64,000 nt of DNA. Source: Caldimonas manganoxidans ATCC BAA-369. Lineage in GTDB: Bacteria; Pseudomonadota; Gammaproteobacteria; Burkholderiales; Burkholderiaceae_C. Positions 38,229 to 45,986 of the stretch are shown piece after piece (position 1 is the stretch's first letter; each line of letters opens with the position of its first letter). A program made the translations under genes and the position numbers. The notes below the pieces were generated by a model that was not told where the DNA came from, ran no database searches, and was given only the letters and a program-made list of their open reading frames with translations. The stretch lies in the NCBI RefSeq assembly GCF_000381125.1, contig NZ_KB905947.1, positions 1 to 64,000 of the forward strand. Reading direction: 5' to 3'.

Positions 38229-39347
38229 ATGAACGCCAAGTCCGCCAGCGCCATCGAGGGTTGGTATGCGCCCGTCGACCGTACCTCTCAAACCGATGAT
38301 GAAAGGATCAAGGACGTGACGCCGCTGCCGCCACCGGAGCATCTGATCCGCTTCTTTCCGATCCGCGGCACGGCAGTGGAGACCTTGGTGTCCGAGACCC
38401 GTCAGCGCATCCGACGCATCATGCAGGGCAAGGACGACCGCTTGCTGCTGGTCATCGGTCCGTGCTCGATCCACGACCCGGCGGCCGCCGTCGATTACGC
38501 CCGCCGCCTGCTGGCGCAGCGCCAGAAGTACGCCGACACGCTGGAGATCGTGATGCGTGTGTACTTCGAGAAGCCCCGCACCACCGTGGGCTGGAAGGGC
38601 CTGATCAACGACCCGTACCTGGACGAGAGCTTCCGCATCGACGAGGGGTTGCGCATCGCGCGCCAGTTGCTGCTGGAAATCAACCGCCTGGGCATGCCCG
38701 CCGGCAGCGAGTTCCTCGACGTGATCTCGCCGCAATACATCGGCGACCTCATCAGCTGGGGCGCCATTGGCGCACGCACCACCGAAAGCCAGGTGCACCG
38801 GGAGTTGGCCTCCGGCCTGTCGGCGCCCATTGGCTTCAAGAACGGCACCGATGGCAACATCCGCATCGCCACCGATGCGATCTTGGCCGCCAGCCGGGCG
38901 CATCACTTCCTGTCGGTGCACAAAAATGGCCAGGTGGCCATCGTCGAGACCAAGGGCAACAAGGACTGCCACGTGATCCTGCGCGGTGGCAAAACCCCCA
39001 ACTATGACGCGGCCCATGTCGAAGCCGCCTGCAAGGACCTGGAGGCGGCCAAGCTGACCCCATCGCTGATGGTGGACTGCTCGCATGCCAATTCCAACAA
39101 GCAGCACGAGCGCCAGCTCGAGGTGGCGCGCGACATCGCGGCGCAGGTGGGCAGCGGCTCCCGCCGCATCTTCGGCGTGATGGTGGAAAGCCATCTGCAA
39201 GCCGGCAACCAGAAATTCAACCCGGGCAAGGACGATCCGTCCAAGCTCGAATACGGCAAGAGCATCACCGACGCCTGCCTGGGCTGGGACGACTCGCTGG
39301 AAGTGCTGCACGTGCTGTCGGAGGCCGTCAAGCGCCGGCGGGGTTGA
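38229..39347 (+). CDS. aroG: 3-deoxy-7-phosphoheptulonate (DAHP) synthase, class I
   Basis: First enzyme of the shikimate pathway (PEP plus erythrose-4-P); 372 residues, as in AroF/G/H-type enzymes. Seen: LLVIGPCSIHDPAAAVDYA, YFEKPRTTVGWKGLINDP, FKNGTDGNIRIATDAI, and VDCSHANSNKQHERQ with metal and substrate residues. ATG 38229 follows AAGGAGAACGC. It sits behind the aromatic attenuator, so expression should respond to charged tRNA-Phe, -Tyr and -Trp. Paralogue assignment (AroF, G or H type) is not certain; the leader senses all three aromatic residues. Confidence 0.95.
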   Translation: MNAKSASAIEGWYAPVDRTSQTDDERIKDVTPLPPPEHLIRFFPIRGTAVETLVSETRQRIRRIMQGKDDRLLLVIGPCSIHDPAAAVDYARRLLAQRQKYADTLEIVMRVYFEKPRTTVGWKGLINDPYLDESFRIDEGLRIARQLLLEINRLGMPAGSEFLDVISPQYIGDLISWGAIGARTTESQVHRELASGLSAPIGFKNGTDGNIRIATDAILAASRAHHFLSVHKNGQVAIVETKGNKDCHVILRGGKTPNYDAAHVEAACKDLEAAKLTPSLMVDCSHANSNKQHERQLEVARDIAAQVGSGSRRIFGVMVESHLQAGNQKFNPGKDDPSKLEYGKSITDACLGWDDSLEVLHVLSEAVKRRRG

Positions 39348-39408
39348 GAGGGGGGAACTTCTGGGGCGCCGTGCGGGCCCAAGCGGCATGGTCTCGTTGG
39401 AGCCAGCG

Positions 39409-40059
39409 ATGTCCTCGTCGAACCGTCTTGCCTGGCCGCCGCGCCGGCGCCAGCTGATTGCCGGTCTGGGCTGGGCTGCGGCCTGCCTGGCGTGGCCGGC
39501 GTTGGCCTCGTCGCGCCGTGCGCTGCCCGCCATGACCGAAGGCCCGTTTTACCCCCTGCATCGGCCGCTCGATGACGATGCCGACCTCAGACGGGTGCGT
39601 GGCCAGGCGCAGGCCGCCCGCGGCGAGTGGCTCGACATCGCTGGCGTGGTGGTCGATACCCAGGGGCGTGTGGTCGACGGCGCGGCGATCGAGATTTGGC
39701 AGTGCGATGTCTACGGCAGCTATCGCCACCCGCATGGCACTGGGCCGCGGGTGGATGCGGGCTTTCAAGGCTTTGGCGCCACGGTCAGCGACGCGCAGGG
39801 CGCCTTCCGCTTCCGTAGCATCCGCCCCGTGGTCTATCCTGGGCGCGCGCCCCATATTCACGTGAAGGTCTTGCATCCGAGCTTTGGGCAACGGGTGTCG
39901 CAATGGTTCGTCGCCGGCGAGGCTGCCAATGAGCAAGACGTGCTGTTCCGGCGCCTTGGCCCGGCCGATCGGGCCGAGGTGGAGATGCGCCTGCAAGCAG
40001 CGCCTGCTGGCGCTGCGGTGCGCTGGATCACCCGCCGTGACCTCGTGGTGCCGGCCTGA
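39409..40059 (+). CDS. Tat-exported intradiol ring-cleavage dioxygenase
   Basis: A 216-residue protein of the catechol/protocatechuate 3,4-dioxygenase beta-type fold. N-terminal PPRRRQLIAGLGWAAACLA is a twin-arginine-like signal, so it may act in the periplasm. Iron ligands are seen in QCDVYGSYRHPHG (Tyr) and RPVVYPGRAPHIHVKV (Tyr, His, His). It starts with PAMTEGPFYP as in this family. ATG 39409 is favoured over 39388 because GGAG lies six nt upstream. The substrate may be lignin- or humic-derived catechols; that is inference. Confidence 0.82.
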   Translation: MSSSNRLAWPPRRRQLIAGLGWAAACLAWPALASSRRALPAMTEGPFYPLHRPLDDDADLRRVRGQAQAARGEWLDIAGVVVDTQGRVVDGAAIEIWQCDVYGSYRHPHGTGPRVDAGFQGFGATVSDAQGAFRFRSIRPVVYPGRAPHIHVKVLHPSFGQRVSQWFVAGEAANEQDVLFRRLGPADRAEVEMRLQAAPAGAAVRWITRRDLVVPA

Positions 40060-40189
40060 GGCCGGCATCGCCGCCGGCGCGTCCAGTTGTAAGCAAGGTA
40101 AGGGCTGGCAAGAACGCTGGCGCAAGCCCGGGTTTGGGGGTGAAATGTCGGCAAGCTGCTCCTCAGCGGCTGCGTTTTCCCTCAGCAGA

Positions 40190-40244
40190 CCACCTTCGGG
40201 TGGATCCGCCCGCCATGCCCGTTCGGCTTGGCGGGCTTCTTTTT
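40190..40244 (+). terminator. Hairpin pair with T-tract before the 40278 gene
   Basis: CCACC / GGTGG with a TTCG loop (40190-40203) is followed by a second hairpin, GCCCGCC / GGCGGGC (7 bp, 40208-40236), and then TTCTTTTT. It looks like an intrinsic terminator but sits 33 nt before the ATG of the next gene and about 150 nt after the dioxygenase stop. It could terminate the upstream transcript or regulate the downstream gene by attenuation. Confidence 0.6.
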
Positions 40245-40277
40245 GATGATGGGGCTGAGGCAGCCCAGGAGAGCGCG

Positions 40278-40586
40278 ATGCGTGCAGAAGTGGTGGTGAA
40301 GTTCGGCGATGGGCAGGAAGTCCGAGTGCCGCTGGAGGGCGGCGCACCGATGGGGCATGAGGAAGCCCGCCAGTGGCTGGATGCCGAATTCGTGGCCCAT
40401 GAATGTGAGCCCTTGCGCGCCAGCGGCAAGGTGCTGATCGTGGACAAGTTGTTGTCCATTGCCCAGGCCGTGGGGCCGGCGCAGTTCCGGCAGGCAGACT
40501 GGGCCCAGGCCTACGCCCGCGCCGCCTTGGGCGCCACCGGCCGCTCGCATCTCAGGGTGGACGTGGCGGCGCTGCAGGTGAGTTAG
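40278..40586 (+). CDS. Hypothetical protein
   Basis: A 102-residue protein I do not recognise. MRAEVVVKFGDGQEVRVPLE suggests a small beta-sheet start, EEARQWLDAEFVAHECEP and FRQADWAQAYARAALGA are helices. No signal peptide or membrane span. ATG 40278 with AGGAGAGCGC upstream is the best start; a longer frame (from 40134) would cross the hairpin terminator. It ends 4 nt inside the convergent adenosyltransferase gene. Confidence 0.7.
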   Translation: MRAEVVVKFGDGQEVRVPLEGGAPMGHEEARQWLDAEFVAHECEPLRASGKVLIVDKLLSIAQAVGPAQFRQADWAQAYARAALGATGRSHLRVDVAALQVS

Positions 40587-41164
40587 GCGCCGTCGTCCTC
40601 GCGCTGGAGGCGTTCGCTGCGCCAGTAGACGTCATCGCCGCCCAGGCCGTCGAGCCGCGCGCGGTTGAGCACGCGTGCGAGCACGAACATCAGGTCGGAC
40701 AGACGGTTGAGGTATTGCCGCGCTGCGGCGCGGATGGGCTCGCGTGCGCCCAGTGCCACCACGGAGCGTTCGGCGCGTCGCGCCACCGTGCGGCACACAT
40801 GGGCCAGGCTGGCCGCGCGCGTGCCGGCCGGCAGGATGAATTCCTTCAGGCGGGGCAGGGCGGCGTTGTGCTCGGCCAGCGCGGCATCCAGCGCCAACAC
40901 GGCCTCGTCTTTGAGCAGGGCGTGGCCCGGCATCGACAGCTCGCCGCCGAGGTTGAACAGTTCGTGCTGGATGCTCACCAGCAGCTCGCGCACCGCCGGC
41001 GGCAGCGGCTCGGCCAGCAGCACGCCGATGTGCGAATTGAGTTCGTCCACGTCGCCCATGGCCTGCACCCGCAGGTGGTCCTTGGCCACGCGGCTGCCGT
41101 CGCCCAGCCCCGTGGTGCCATCGTCGCCGGTGCGGGTGGCGATTTGTGTGAGTCGGTTGCCCAT
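40583..41164 (-). CDS. Cob(I)alamin adenosyltransferase (PduO type)
   Basis: Transfers the adenosyl group from ATP to cob(I)alamin, making coenzyme B12; 193 residues. N-terminal ATRTGDDGTTGLGDGSRV carries the ATP-binding residues of the PduO/MMAB type. Further on are VDELNSHIGVLL, FILPAGTRAASLAHVCRTVARRAER (shown here as RAASLAHVCRTVARRAER) and LNRLSDLMFVLAR. ATG 41164 is the family start. This is the form that supports corrinoid salvage in heterotrophs. Confidence 0.93.
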   Translation of the reverse strand: MGNRLTQIATRTGDDGTTGLGDGSRVAKDHLRVQAMGDVDELNSHIGVLLAEPLPPAVRELLVSIQHELFNLGGELSMPGHALLKDEAVLALDAALAEHNAALPRLKEFILPAGTRAASLAHVCRTVARRAERSVVALGAREPIRAAARQYLNRLSDLMFVLARVLNRARLDGLGGDDVYWRSERLQREDDGA

Positions 41165-41191
41165 GGGGGCATCGTACTGCAGAGTGCCCGC

Positions 41192-41629
41192 TCAGGGCAG
41201 GCGTCGGCCGGCCAGGCGGCATTCGGGGCAATACATGTGGATTCTCGGCGCTCCATTGTCCGGGGCTACCCATCCCGAGTGGCCGAGCCTGATAAGCCAT
41301 TGAGCGGTCTGCCCATCGGCGAACCCTACTCGGCCTGTGGCATAGCAAGGCGTCCAATTGAGCATCTCCATGTAGTCACGACTGGTGACTGCCCCGCTGC
41401 GGCGCAAAAAGTCTGCGACTTCCCTTTGACTGACGATGAAATCCTTGCAGTTCATCGTGTCGGAGGACGTCCGCACGTTGCGCTGGCCATTGGATTCGAT
41501 GACGACCCAGCGAACCTCCGGCAAATGTGTGGGTGTGCGCATCGGCTCGGTGCCGTCATCCATCCCGGAGGGCAGTGTTGGAGTGCTCACCATCAAGGTG
41601 ATCAAGAAGACAAATGCAAGGCGCTTCAT
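41192..41629 (-). CDS. Exported hypothetical protein, candidate amidase immunity protein
   Basis: A 145-residue protein starting with a Sec-type signal (KRLAFVFLITLMVSTPTLPS). The mature part has MNCKDFIVSQREVADFLRR, LNWTPCYATGRVGFADG and PRIHMYCPECRLAGR, with paired Cys that could form disulfides. It lies 10 nt after the amidase gene at 41640-42242 and is lower in GC than neighbours. A periplasmic protein encoded directly behind a signal-less peptidoglycan amidase is the common layout of a type VI effector's immunity gene; that role is inferred. The C-terminal GRRLP is just the end of the frame. Confidence 0.6.
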   Translation of the reverse strand: MKRLAFVFLITLMVSTPTLPSGMDDGTEPMRTPTHLPEVRWVVIESNGQRNVRTSSDTMNCKDFIVSQREVADFLRRSGAVTSRDYMEMLNWTPCYATGRVGFADGQTAQWLIRLGHSGWVAPDNGAPRIHMYCPECRLAGRRLP

Positions 41630-41639
41630 GGTCCGCACT

Positions 41640-42242
41640 CTATTGCCACACAGCGGTTTCAGCCTCGGTGCGGTTCTTGCGCGAAACAACGGGGTGCCGG
41701 AAGACTTCGGCCATGGTCACGCCGAGCGAGCGGCAGAGCCCGGAGACGAGCCATTTCAAGGAGGCTTTCTGTGCTGAAGTCACGGGCTCGAACGTCTTGT
41801 CGTCATCTTTGAGGGCGTCGACGGGCAGGGCTTGCCCGACAAGTTCGATACCGATGGCGTCCTGATTGGAGGGATATCGATCCGGATGCGCTTTGGCCAT
41901 TTCGCGGCGGTGCTCTCCGCGAGGGTCAAACTTCTTGAGGGCTTGAAGTTCCGTGGGGGCACAACGATGTTCGGCCAAGCATCGAGCTTTCAAGGGGCCG
42001 ACGTGCCATGTCACCTTCCGTATGGAAGCCGTCTGATAGATCGTCCCGTCGCGGTCGATCAGGAAGTGCGCTCCATTGGCGCCGGGCGAGCGATAGCTGT
42101 GGAGGGTGGATGTGGCGGTGGGGCTGTCGGTCTGGTGGACCACGATGCCACGCACCAGCGTCATGGGGCCGCGTTCAATGTTCGGGCTGATGGCCAGGCG
42201 CACGCGCGGATCCTGGACCCAGCCTTGGCTGTCGATGTTCAT
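41640..42242 (-). CDS. N-acetylmuramoyl-L-alanine amidase (Amidase_2), candidate antibacterial effector
   Basis: A 200-residue zinc amidase of the Amidase_2 (AmpD-like) family with no signal peptide. GIVVHQTDSPTATS has the first zinc His (36), GAHFLIDRDGTIYQ is the usual core strand, WHVG holds His80, and FRHPVVSRKNRTEAE near the end holds His183. SNQDAIGIELVG is typical of this branch. AGGGAGAA precedes ATG 42242; a longer frame to 42278 has no better site. Its GC is visibly below the surroundings. The family cuts the amide between MurNAc and the stem peptide; use against competitors is inferred from the downstream exported protein. Confidence 0.8.
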   Translation of the reverse strand: MNIDSQGWVQDPRVRLAISPNIERGPMTLVRGIVVHQTDSPTATSTLHSYRSPGANGAHFLIDRDGTIYQTASIRKVTWHVGPLKARCLAEHRCAPTELQALKKFDPRGEHRREMAKAHPDRYPSNQDAIGIELVGQALPVDALKDDDKTFEPVTSAQKASLKWLVSGLCRSLGVTMAEVFRHPVVSRKNRTEAETAVWQ

Positions 42243-42383
42243 GTTTTCTCCCTGCGAGGCTCCGAAATGCCGAACCATAGTTTGCCGTGTGGACGACCCG
42301 GATGCCCCCCGGATTCAGGCGGCTTAAAGTAAACGCTTGTAATGTGTGCATCCCCGGTCCCTAAGCCGCAGAGGAGACAAACC

Positions 42384-43805
42384 ATGAACGCCCCCTTGCC
42401 CGGCCACGTGCTGCCCGCGTATGAACCCCGCCCGGTGCCAGCGGCGATGATCGAGGCGCTGAAGGGGCGGTTTGGCGCTCGGTGCTCGACCGCCCAGGCG
42501 GTGCGTGAGCAGCACGGCCGTGATGAATCGCCTTTCGAAGTGCCGCCGCCCGAGGTGGTGGTGTTTGCGGAAAGCACCGAGGAGGTGGCCGAGGTGGTGA
42601 AGCTGGCCGCCGCGCATGCGGTGCCGGTGATCCCCTATGGCGTGGGCTCGTCGCTGGAAGGCCACCTGCTGGCGGTGCAAGGGGGGGTGAGCCTCGACCT
42701 GTCTCGCATGAACCGTGTGCTGGCGGTCCATGCCGAGGACCTGACCGTGACCGTGCAGGCCGGGGTGACACGCACGCAGCTTAACAACGAGATCCGCCAC
42801 ACGGGGCTGTTCTTCCCGATCGACCCGGGTGCCGATGCGTCGATTGGCGGCATGTGCGCCACGCGGGCTTCGGGCACGAATGCGGTGCGTTACGGCACGA
42901 TGCGCGAAAACGTGCTGGGGCTGACGGTGGTGACCGCCGCAGGCGAGGTGGTGCGCACCGGCACGCGCGCGCGCAAGTCCAGCGCAGGCTACGACCTGAC
43001 TCGGTTGTTCGTGGGCAGCGAGGGCACCTTGGGGGTGATGACGGAGATCACGCTGCGCCTGTATCCGCAACCCGAGGCGGTGTCGGCGGCCGTGTGTTCT
43101 TTCCCCTCGCTGGAGGCCGCGGTGAACACGACCATCCAGATCATCCAAATGGGCGTGCCGATCGCGCGCTGCGAGCTGCTCGATACCAACGCGGTGCGCG
43201 CGGTGAACCGTCATGACAAGCTCACGCTGCGCGAGGGGCCGATGCTGTTGATGGAGTTCCATGGCAGCCCGGCGGGCGTGCAGGAGCAGGCGCAGACCGT
43301 GCAGGAGATCGCCAGCGAACACGGCGGCGAAGATTTTCAATGGGCCACCACGCCGGAGGCGCGCAGCAAGCTGTGGACCGCGCGCCATCATGCGTATTTC
43401 GCGGCGCTGCAAATGAAGCCGGGCTGCCGGGCCGTGACCACCGATGCTTGTGTGCCGATCTCGCGGCTGGCCGAATGCCTGCTGCAGACCGCGGCCGAGG
43501 CCGACGAGGCAGGCTTGCCCTATTTCATCGTGGGTCATGTGGGCGACGGCAATTTCCACGTGGGCTATCTGATCGACCCCCACAAGCCCGCGGAACGCGA
43601 GCTGGCCGAGCGACTGAACCATCAGCTGGTGGCCCGTGCGCTGCGTCTGGAGGGCACCTGCACCGGGGAGCACGGCATCGGTTTGCACAAGATGGGCTTC
43701 TTGCGCGAGGAAGCTGGCGAGGGCGCGCTCGCCTTGATGCGTGCGATCAAGCACGCGCTGGATCCCCAGAACATTTTGAACCCAGGCAAGATCTTTCCAT
43801 GGTAA
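42384..43805 (+). CDS. FAD-linked D-2-hydroxyacid (D-lactate/glycolate) dehydrogenase
   Basis: A 473-residue flavoprotein of the GlcD/LDHD type. FAD-binding PCMH domain with PVIPYGVGSSLEGHLLAVQG, GADASIGGMCATRASGTNAV and FVGSEGTLGVMTEITLRLYP; C-terminal FAD-oxidase domain with HVGDGNFHVGYLIDP and the end GEHGIGLHKMGFL plus HALDPQNILNPGKIFP. This matches mitochondrial-type D-lactate dehydrogenase better than GlcD with its GlcE/GlcF partners, none of which are nearby. ATG 42384 follows GAGGAGAC. Confidence 0.88.
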   Translation: MNAPLPGHVLPAYEPRPVPAAMIEALKGRFGARCSTAQAVREQHGRDESPFEVPPPEVVVFAESTEEVAEVVKLAAAHAVPVIPYGVGSSLEGHLLAVQGGVSLDLSRMNRVLAVHAEDLTVTVQAGVTRTQLNNEIRHTGLFFPIDPGADASIGGMCATRASGTNAVRYGTMRENVLGLTVVTAAGEVVRTGTRARKSSAGYDLTRLFVGSEGTLGVMTEITLRLYPQPEAVSAAVCSFPSLEAAVNTTIQIIQMGVPIARCELLDTNAVRAVNRHDKLTLREGPMLLMEFHGSPAGVQEQAQTVQEIASEHGGEDFQWATTPEARSKLWTARHHAYFAALQMKPGCRAVTTDACVPISRLAECLLQTAAEADEAGLPYFIVGHVGDGNFHVGYLIDPHKPAERELAERLNHQLVARALRLEGTCTGEHGIGLHKMGFLREEAGEGALALMRAIKHALDPQNILNPGKIFPW

Positions 43806-43886
43806 GCCTTGGTTTCCAGCCCTTGCGGATGGCCGCGGCTGGCCCTACAGTGGCCGGGTCGCGATGACGCGGTTCGGTCGATCCTT

Positions 43887-44438
43887 ATGCGAGCAGTCAC
43901 CGCTTTCATGATGCTGGCTTTTACCCGGCCGACCATGGTGGGGGCGATTTGGCCGTCCTCGTGTTACTTGGCGCAGGCGATGGCGCGTGGAGCCGACGGC
44001 GCGCAGCAGATCATCGAATTGGGCGCTGGCACCGGAGCGATCACCGAAGCCTTGTGCGAGCGCCATCCTCGGGTGCCCACCACCGTGGTGGAATTGCAGC
44101 CCGAGTGGGCCGGGCGGCTGCGGCAGCGGTTTCCCGGCATGACCGTGCTGCAAGCGCCCGCGCACGAGGTGTTGGAGGCCTGGTGCGGCGGCGACGAGCC
44201 CGTGGTGCTGGTGTCCTCGCTGCCGTTCCGTTCGTTGCCGGCGCGCTGGCGTGACGGCACGAGCCGTGCGATCGAGCGTTTCTTGTGGGCCCACCCCCAG
44301 CGCCGCCTGATTCAATACACCTACCAGCCGCGTGCGCCGTTCGATTTGCAATTGGGCCGTGGCTTGGTGTGGCGCCGGCGTGCCGTGGTGTGGCGCAATG
44401 TGCCGCCGGCTTGGGTGTGGGAGCTGGGCTGGGCCTGA
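43887..44438 (+). CDS. SAM-dependent methyltransferase (PmtA-like)
   Basis: A 183-residue class I methyltransferase. SAM motif IIELGAGTGAITEALCE, then VVELQPEWAGRLRQRFPG, and VLVSSLPFRSLPARWRD in place of an NPPY-type loop. The order is like phospholipid N-methyltransferase PmtA or the rRNA-adenine-methylase-like fold; the SLPFRSLP motif favours the PmtA/LCFA branch. The start MRAVTAFMMLAFTRPTMVG at ATG 43887 is chosen over an upstream frame start. 81 nt after the dehydrogenase gene. Confidence 0.78.
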   Translation: MRAVTAFMMLAFTRPTMVGAIWPSSCYLAQAMARGADGAQQIIELGAGTGAITEALCERHPRVPTTVVELQPEWAGRLRQRFPGMTVLQAPAHEVLEAWCGGDEPVVLVSSLPFRSLPARWRDGTSRAIERFLWAHPQRRLIQYTYQPRAPFDLQLGRGLVWRRRAVVWRNVPPAWVWELGWA

Positions 44439-44459
44439 ACCGGGCCTCGAGCGCGTCCG

Positions 44460-45986
44460 TCAGTGTCGGGGCGCCACCGCCGTCCACTGCTTGGTGATGC
44501 GCCCCTGATCGTCCACGCTGTCCAGATGCACGTCGAAGCCCCAGAGCCGGGCCACATGCTTGAGCACTTCCTGGGCGCTGTCGTGCAGCGGGCGGTTGTG
44601 GTGTTGGATGTGGCGCAGCGTGAGCGAGCGGTCGCCGCGCAGGTTGACGTTCCACACTTGGATGTTGGGCTCGCGGTGGTTCAGGTCGTACTGGCGTGAC
44701 AGCGATTCGCGCAAGGCGCGGTAGCCGCTGTCGTCGTGAATGGCCGAAACCTCCAGTTCGGGCTCGTCCTCGTCGTCGCGGATGGCGAACAGCCGGAAGT
44801 CGCGCATCACCTTGGGGCTGAGGAACTGGCCGATGAAGCTTTCGTCCTTGAAGTTGCGCATCGCGTAGTCCAGCGTCTGTTGCCACGGGCTGCCGGCGAT
44901 GTCGGGGAACCAGCGACGGTCTTCCTCGGTGGGCTGTTCGCAGATGCGCTTGATGTCGCTGAACATCGCAAAGCCCAGCGCGTAGGGATTGATGCCGCTG
45001 TAGGCCGGGTGTCCTACCGGCGGCTGGAAGATCACATTGGTGTGCGATTGCAGCCACTCCATCATGAAGCCGTCGCTCAGCAGGCCTTCGTCGTACAGGG
45101 TGTTGAGCAAGGTGTAGTGCCAGAAGGTGGCCCAGCCCTCGTTCATCACCTGGGTTTGGCGCTGCGGATAGAAGTACTGCGCGATCTTGCGCACGATGCG
45201 CACGATCTCGCGTTGCCACGGCTCCAGCAGGGGCGCGTTCTTTTCGATGAAGTACAGCAGGTTTTCCTGCGGCTCGCTGGGGAAGCGGCGCGACTGGGCG
45301 TCTTCGTCATCGCTGCGTTCGTTGCGCCGCGGCAGGGTGCGCCACAGATCGTTGACTTGCTGCTGCAAATAGCGTTCGCGTTCTTGCCGCCGCGCTTGTT
45401 CTTGGGCCAAAGACAGTTTCTGTGGGCGGCGGTAGCGATCCACGCCGTGGTTCATCAAGGCATGGCAGGAGTCGAGCAGGTCTTCCACGGCGTCCAGGCC
45501 GTAGCGCTCTTCGCATTCGGCCACGTAGTTCTTCGCGTAGACCAGGTAGTCGATGATGGACGAGGCATCCGTCCACATGCGAAAGAGGTAGTTGCCTTTG
45601 AAGAAGCTGTTGTGCCCGTAAGCCGCATGGGCAATCACCAGGGCCTGCATGGCCATGGTGTTTTCTTCCATCAGGTAGGCGATGCAGGGATCGGAATTGA
45701 TGACGATTTCATAGGCCAGCTCCATGTGGCCGCGCCGGTAGCTCTTTTCCGTGGCGATGAACTGCTTGCCATAGGACCAGTGGCGGTAGATGACCGGCAT
45801 GCCCACAGAGGCGTAGGCATCCATCATCTGCTCGGCGGTGATGATTTCGAGCTGGTTGGGGTAGGTGTCGAGTCGGTACTTCTGTTGCGCCACGCGCGCG
45901 ATCTCGGCGTGATATTGCTCGATCAGCTCGAAGGTCCAGTCCGGCGGGCTGGGCAGGCGTTCGCGGGGGTGATCGACGGCATTCAT
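44460..45986 (-). CDS. ycgB: SpoVR family protein
   Basis: A 508-residue SpoVR/YcgB protein. Characteristic segments: WTFELIEQYHAEIARVAQQK, MPVIYRHWSYGKQF, SDPCIAYLMEENTM, HAAYGHNSFFKGNYLF, and NEGWATFWHYTLLNTLYDEG. Function is not established; in enterobacteria it is co-regulated with YeaG and YeaH in stationary-phase and nitrogen stress. Its start overlaps the end of the yeaH-type gene (4 nt), forming a minus-strand operon yeaG-yeaH-ycgB. Confidence 0.95.
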   Translation of the reverse strand: MNAVDHPRERLPSPPDWTFELIEQYHAEIARVAQQKYRLDTYPNQLEIITAEQMMDAYASVGMPVIYRHWSYGKQFIATEKSYRRGHMELAYEIVINSDPCIAYLMEENTMAMQALVIAHAAYGHNSFFKGNYLFRMWTDASSIIDYLVYAKNYVAECEERYGLDAVEDLLDSCHALMNHGVDRYRRPQKLSLAQEQARRQERERYLQQQVNDLWRTLPRRNERSDDEDAQSRRFPSEPQENLLYFIEKNAPLLEPWQREIVRIVRKIAQYFYPQRQTQVMNEGWATFWHYTLLNTLYDEGLLSDGFMMEWLQSHTNVIFQPPVGHPAYSGINPYALGFAMFSDIKRICEQPTEEDRRWFPDIAGSPWQQTLDYAMRNFKDESFIGQFLSPKVMRDFRLFAIRDDEDEPELEVSAIHDDSGYRALRESLSRQYDLNHREPNIQVWNVNLRGDRSLTLRHIQHHNRPLHDSAQEVLKHVARLWGFDVHLDSVDDQGRITKQWTAVAPRH

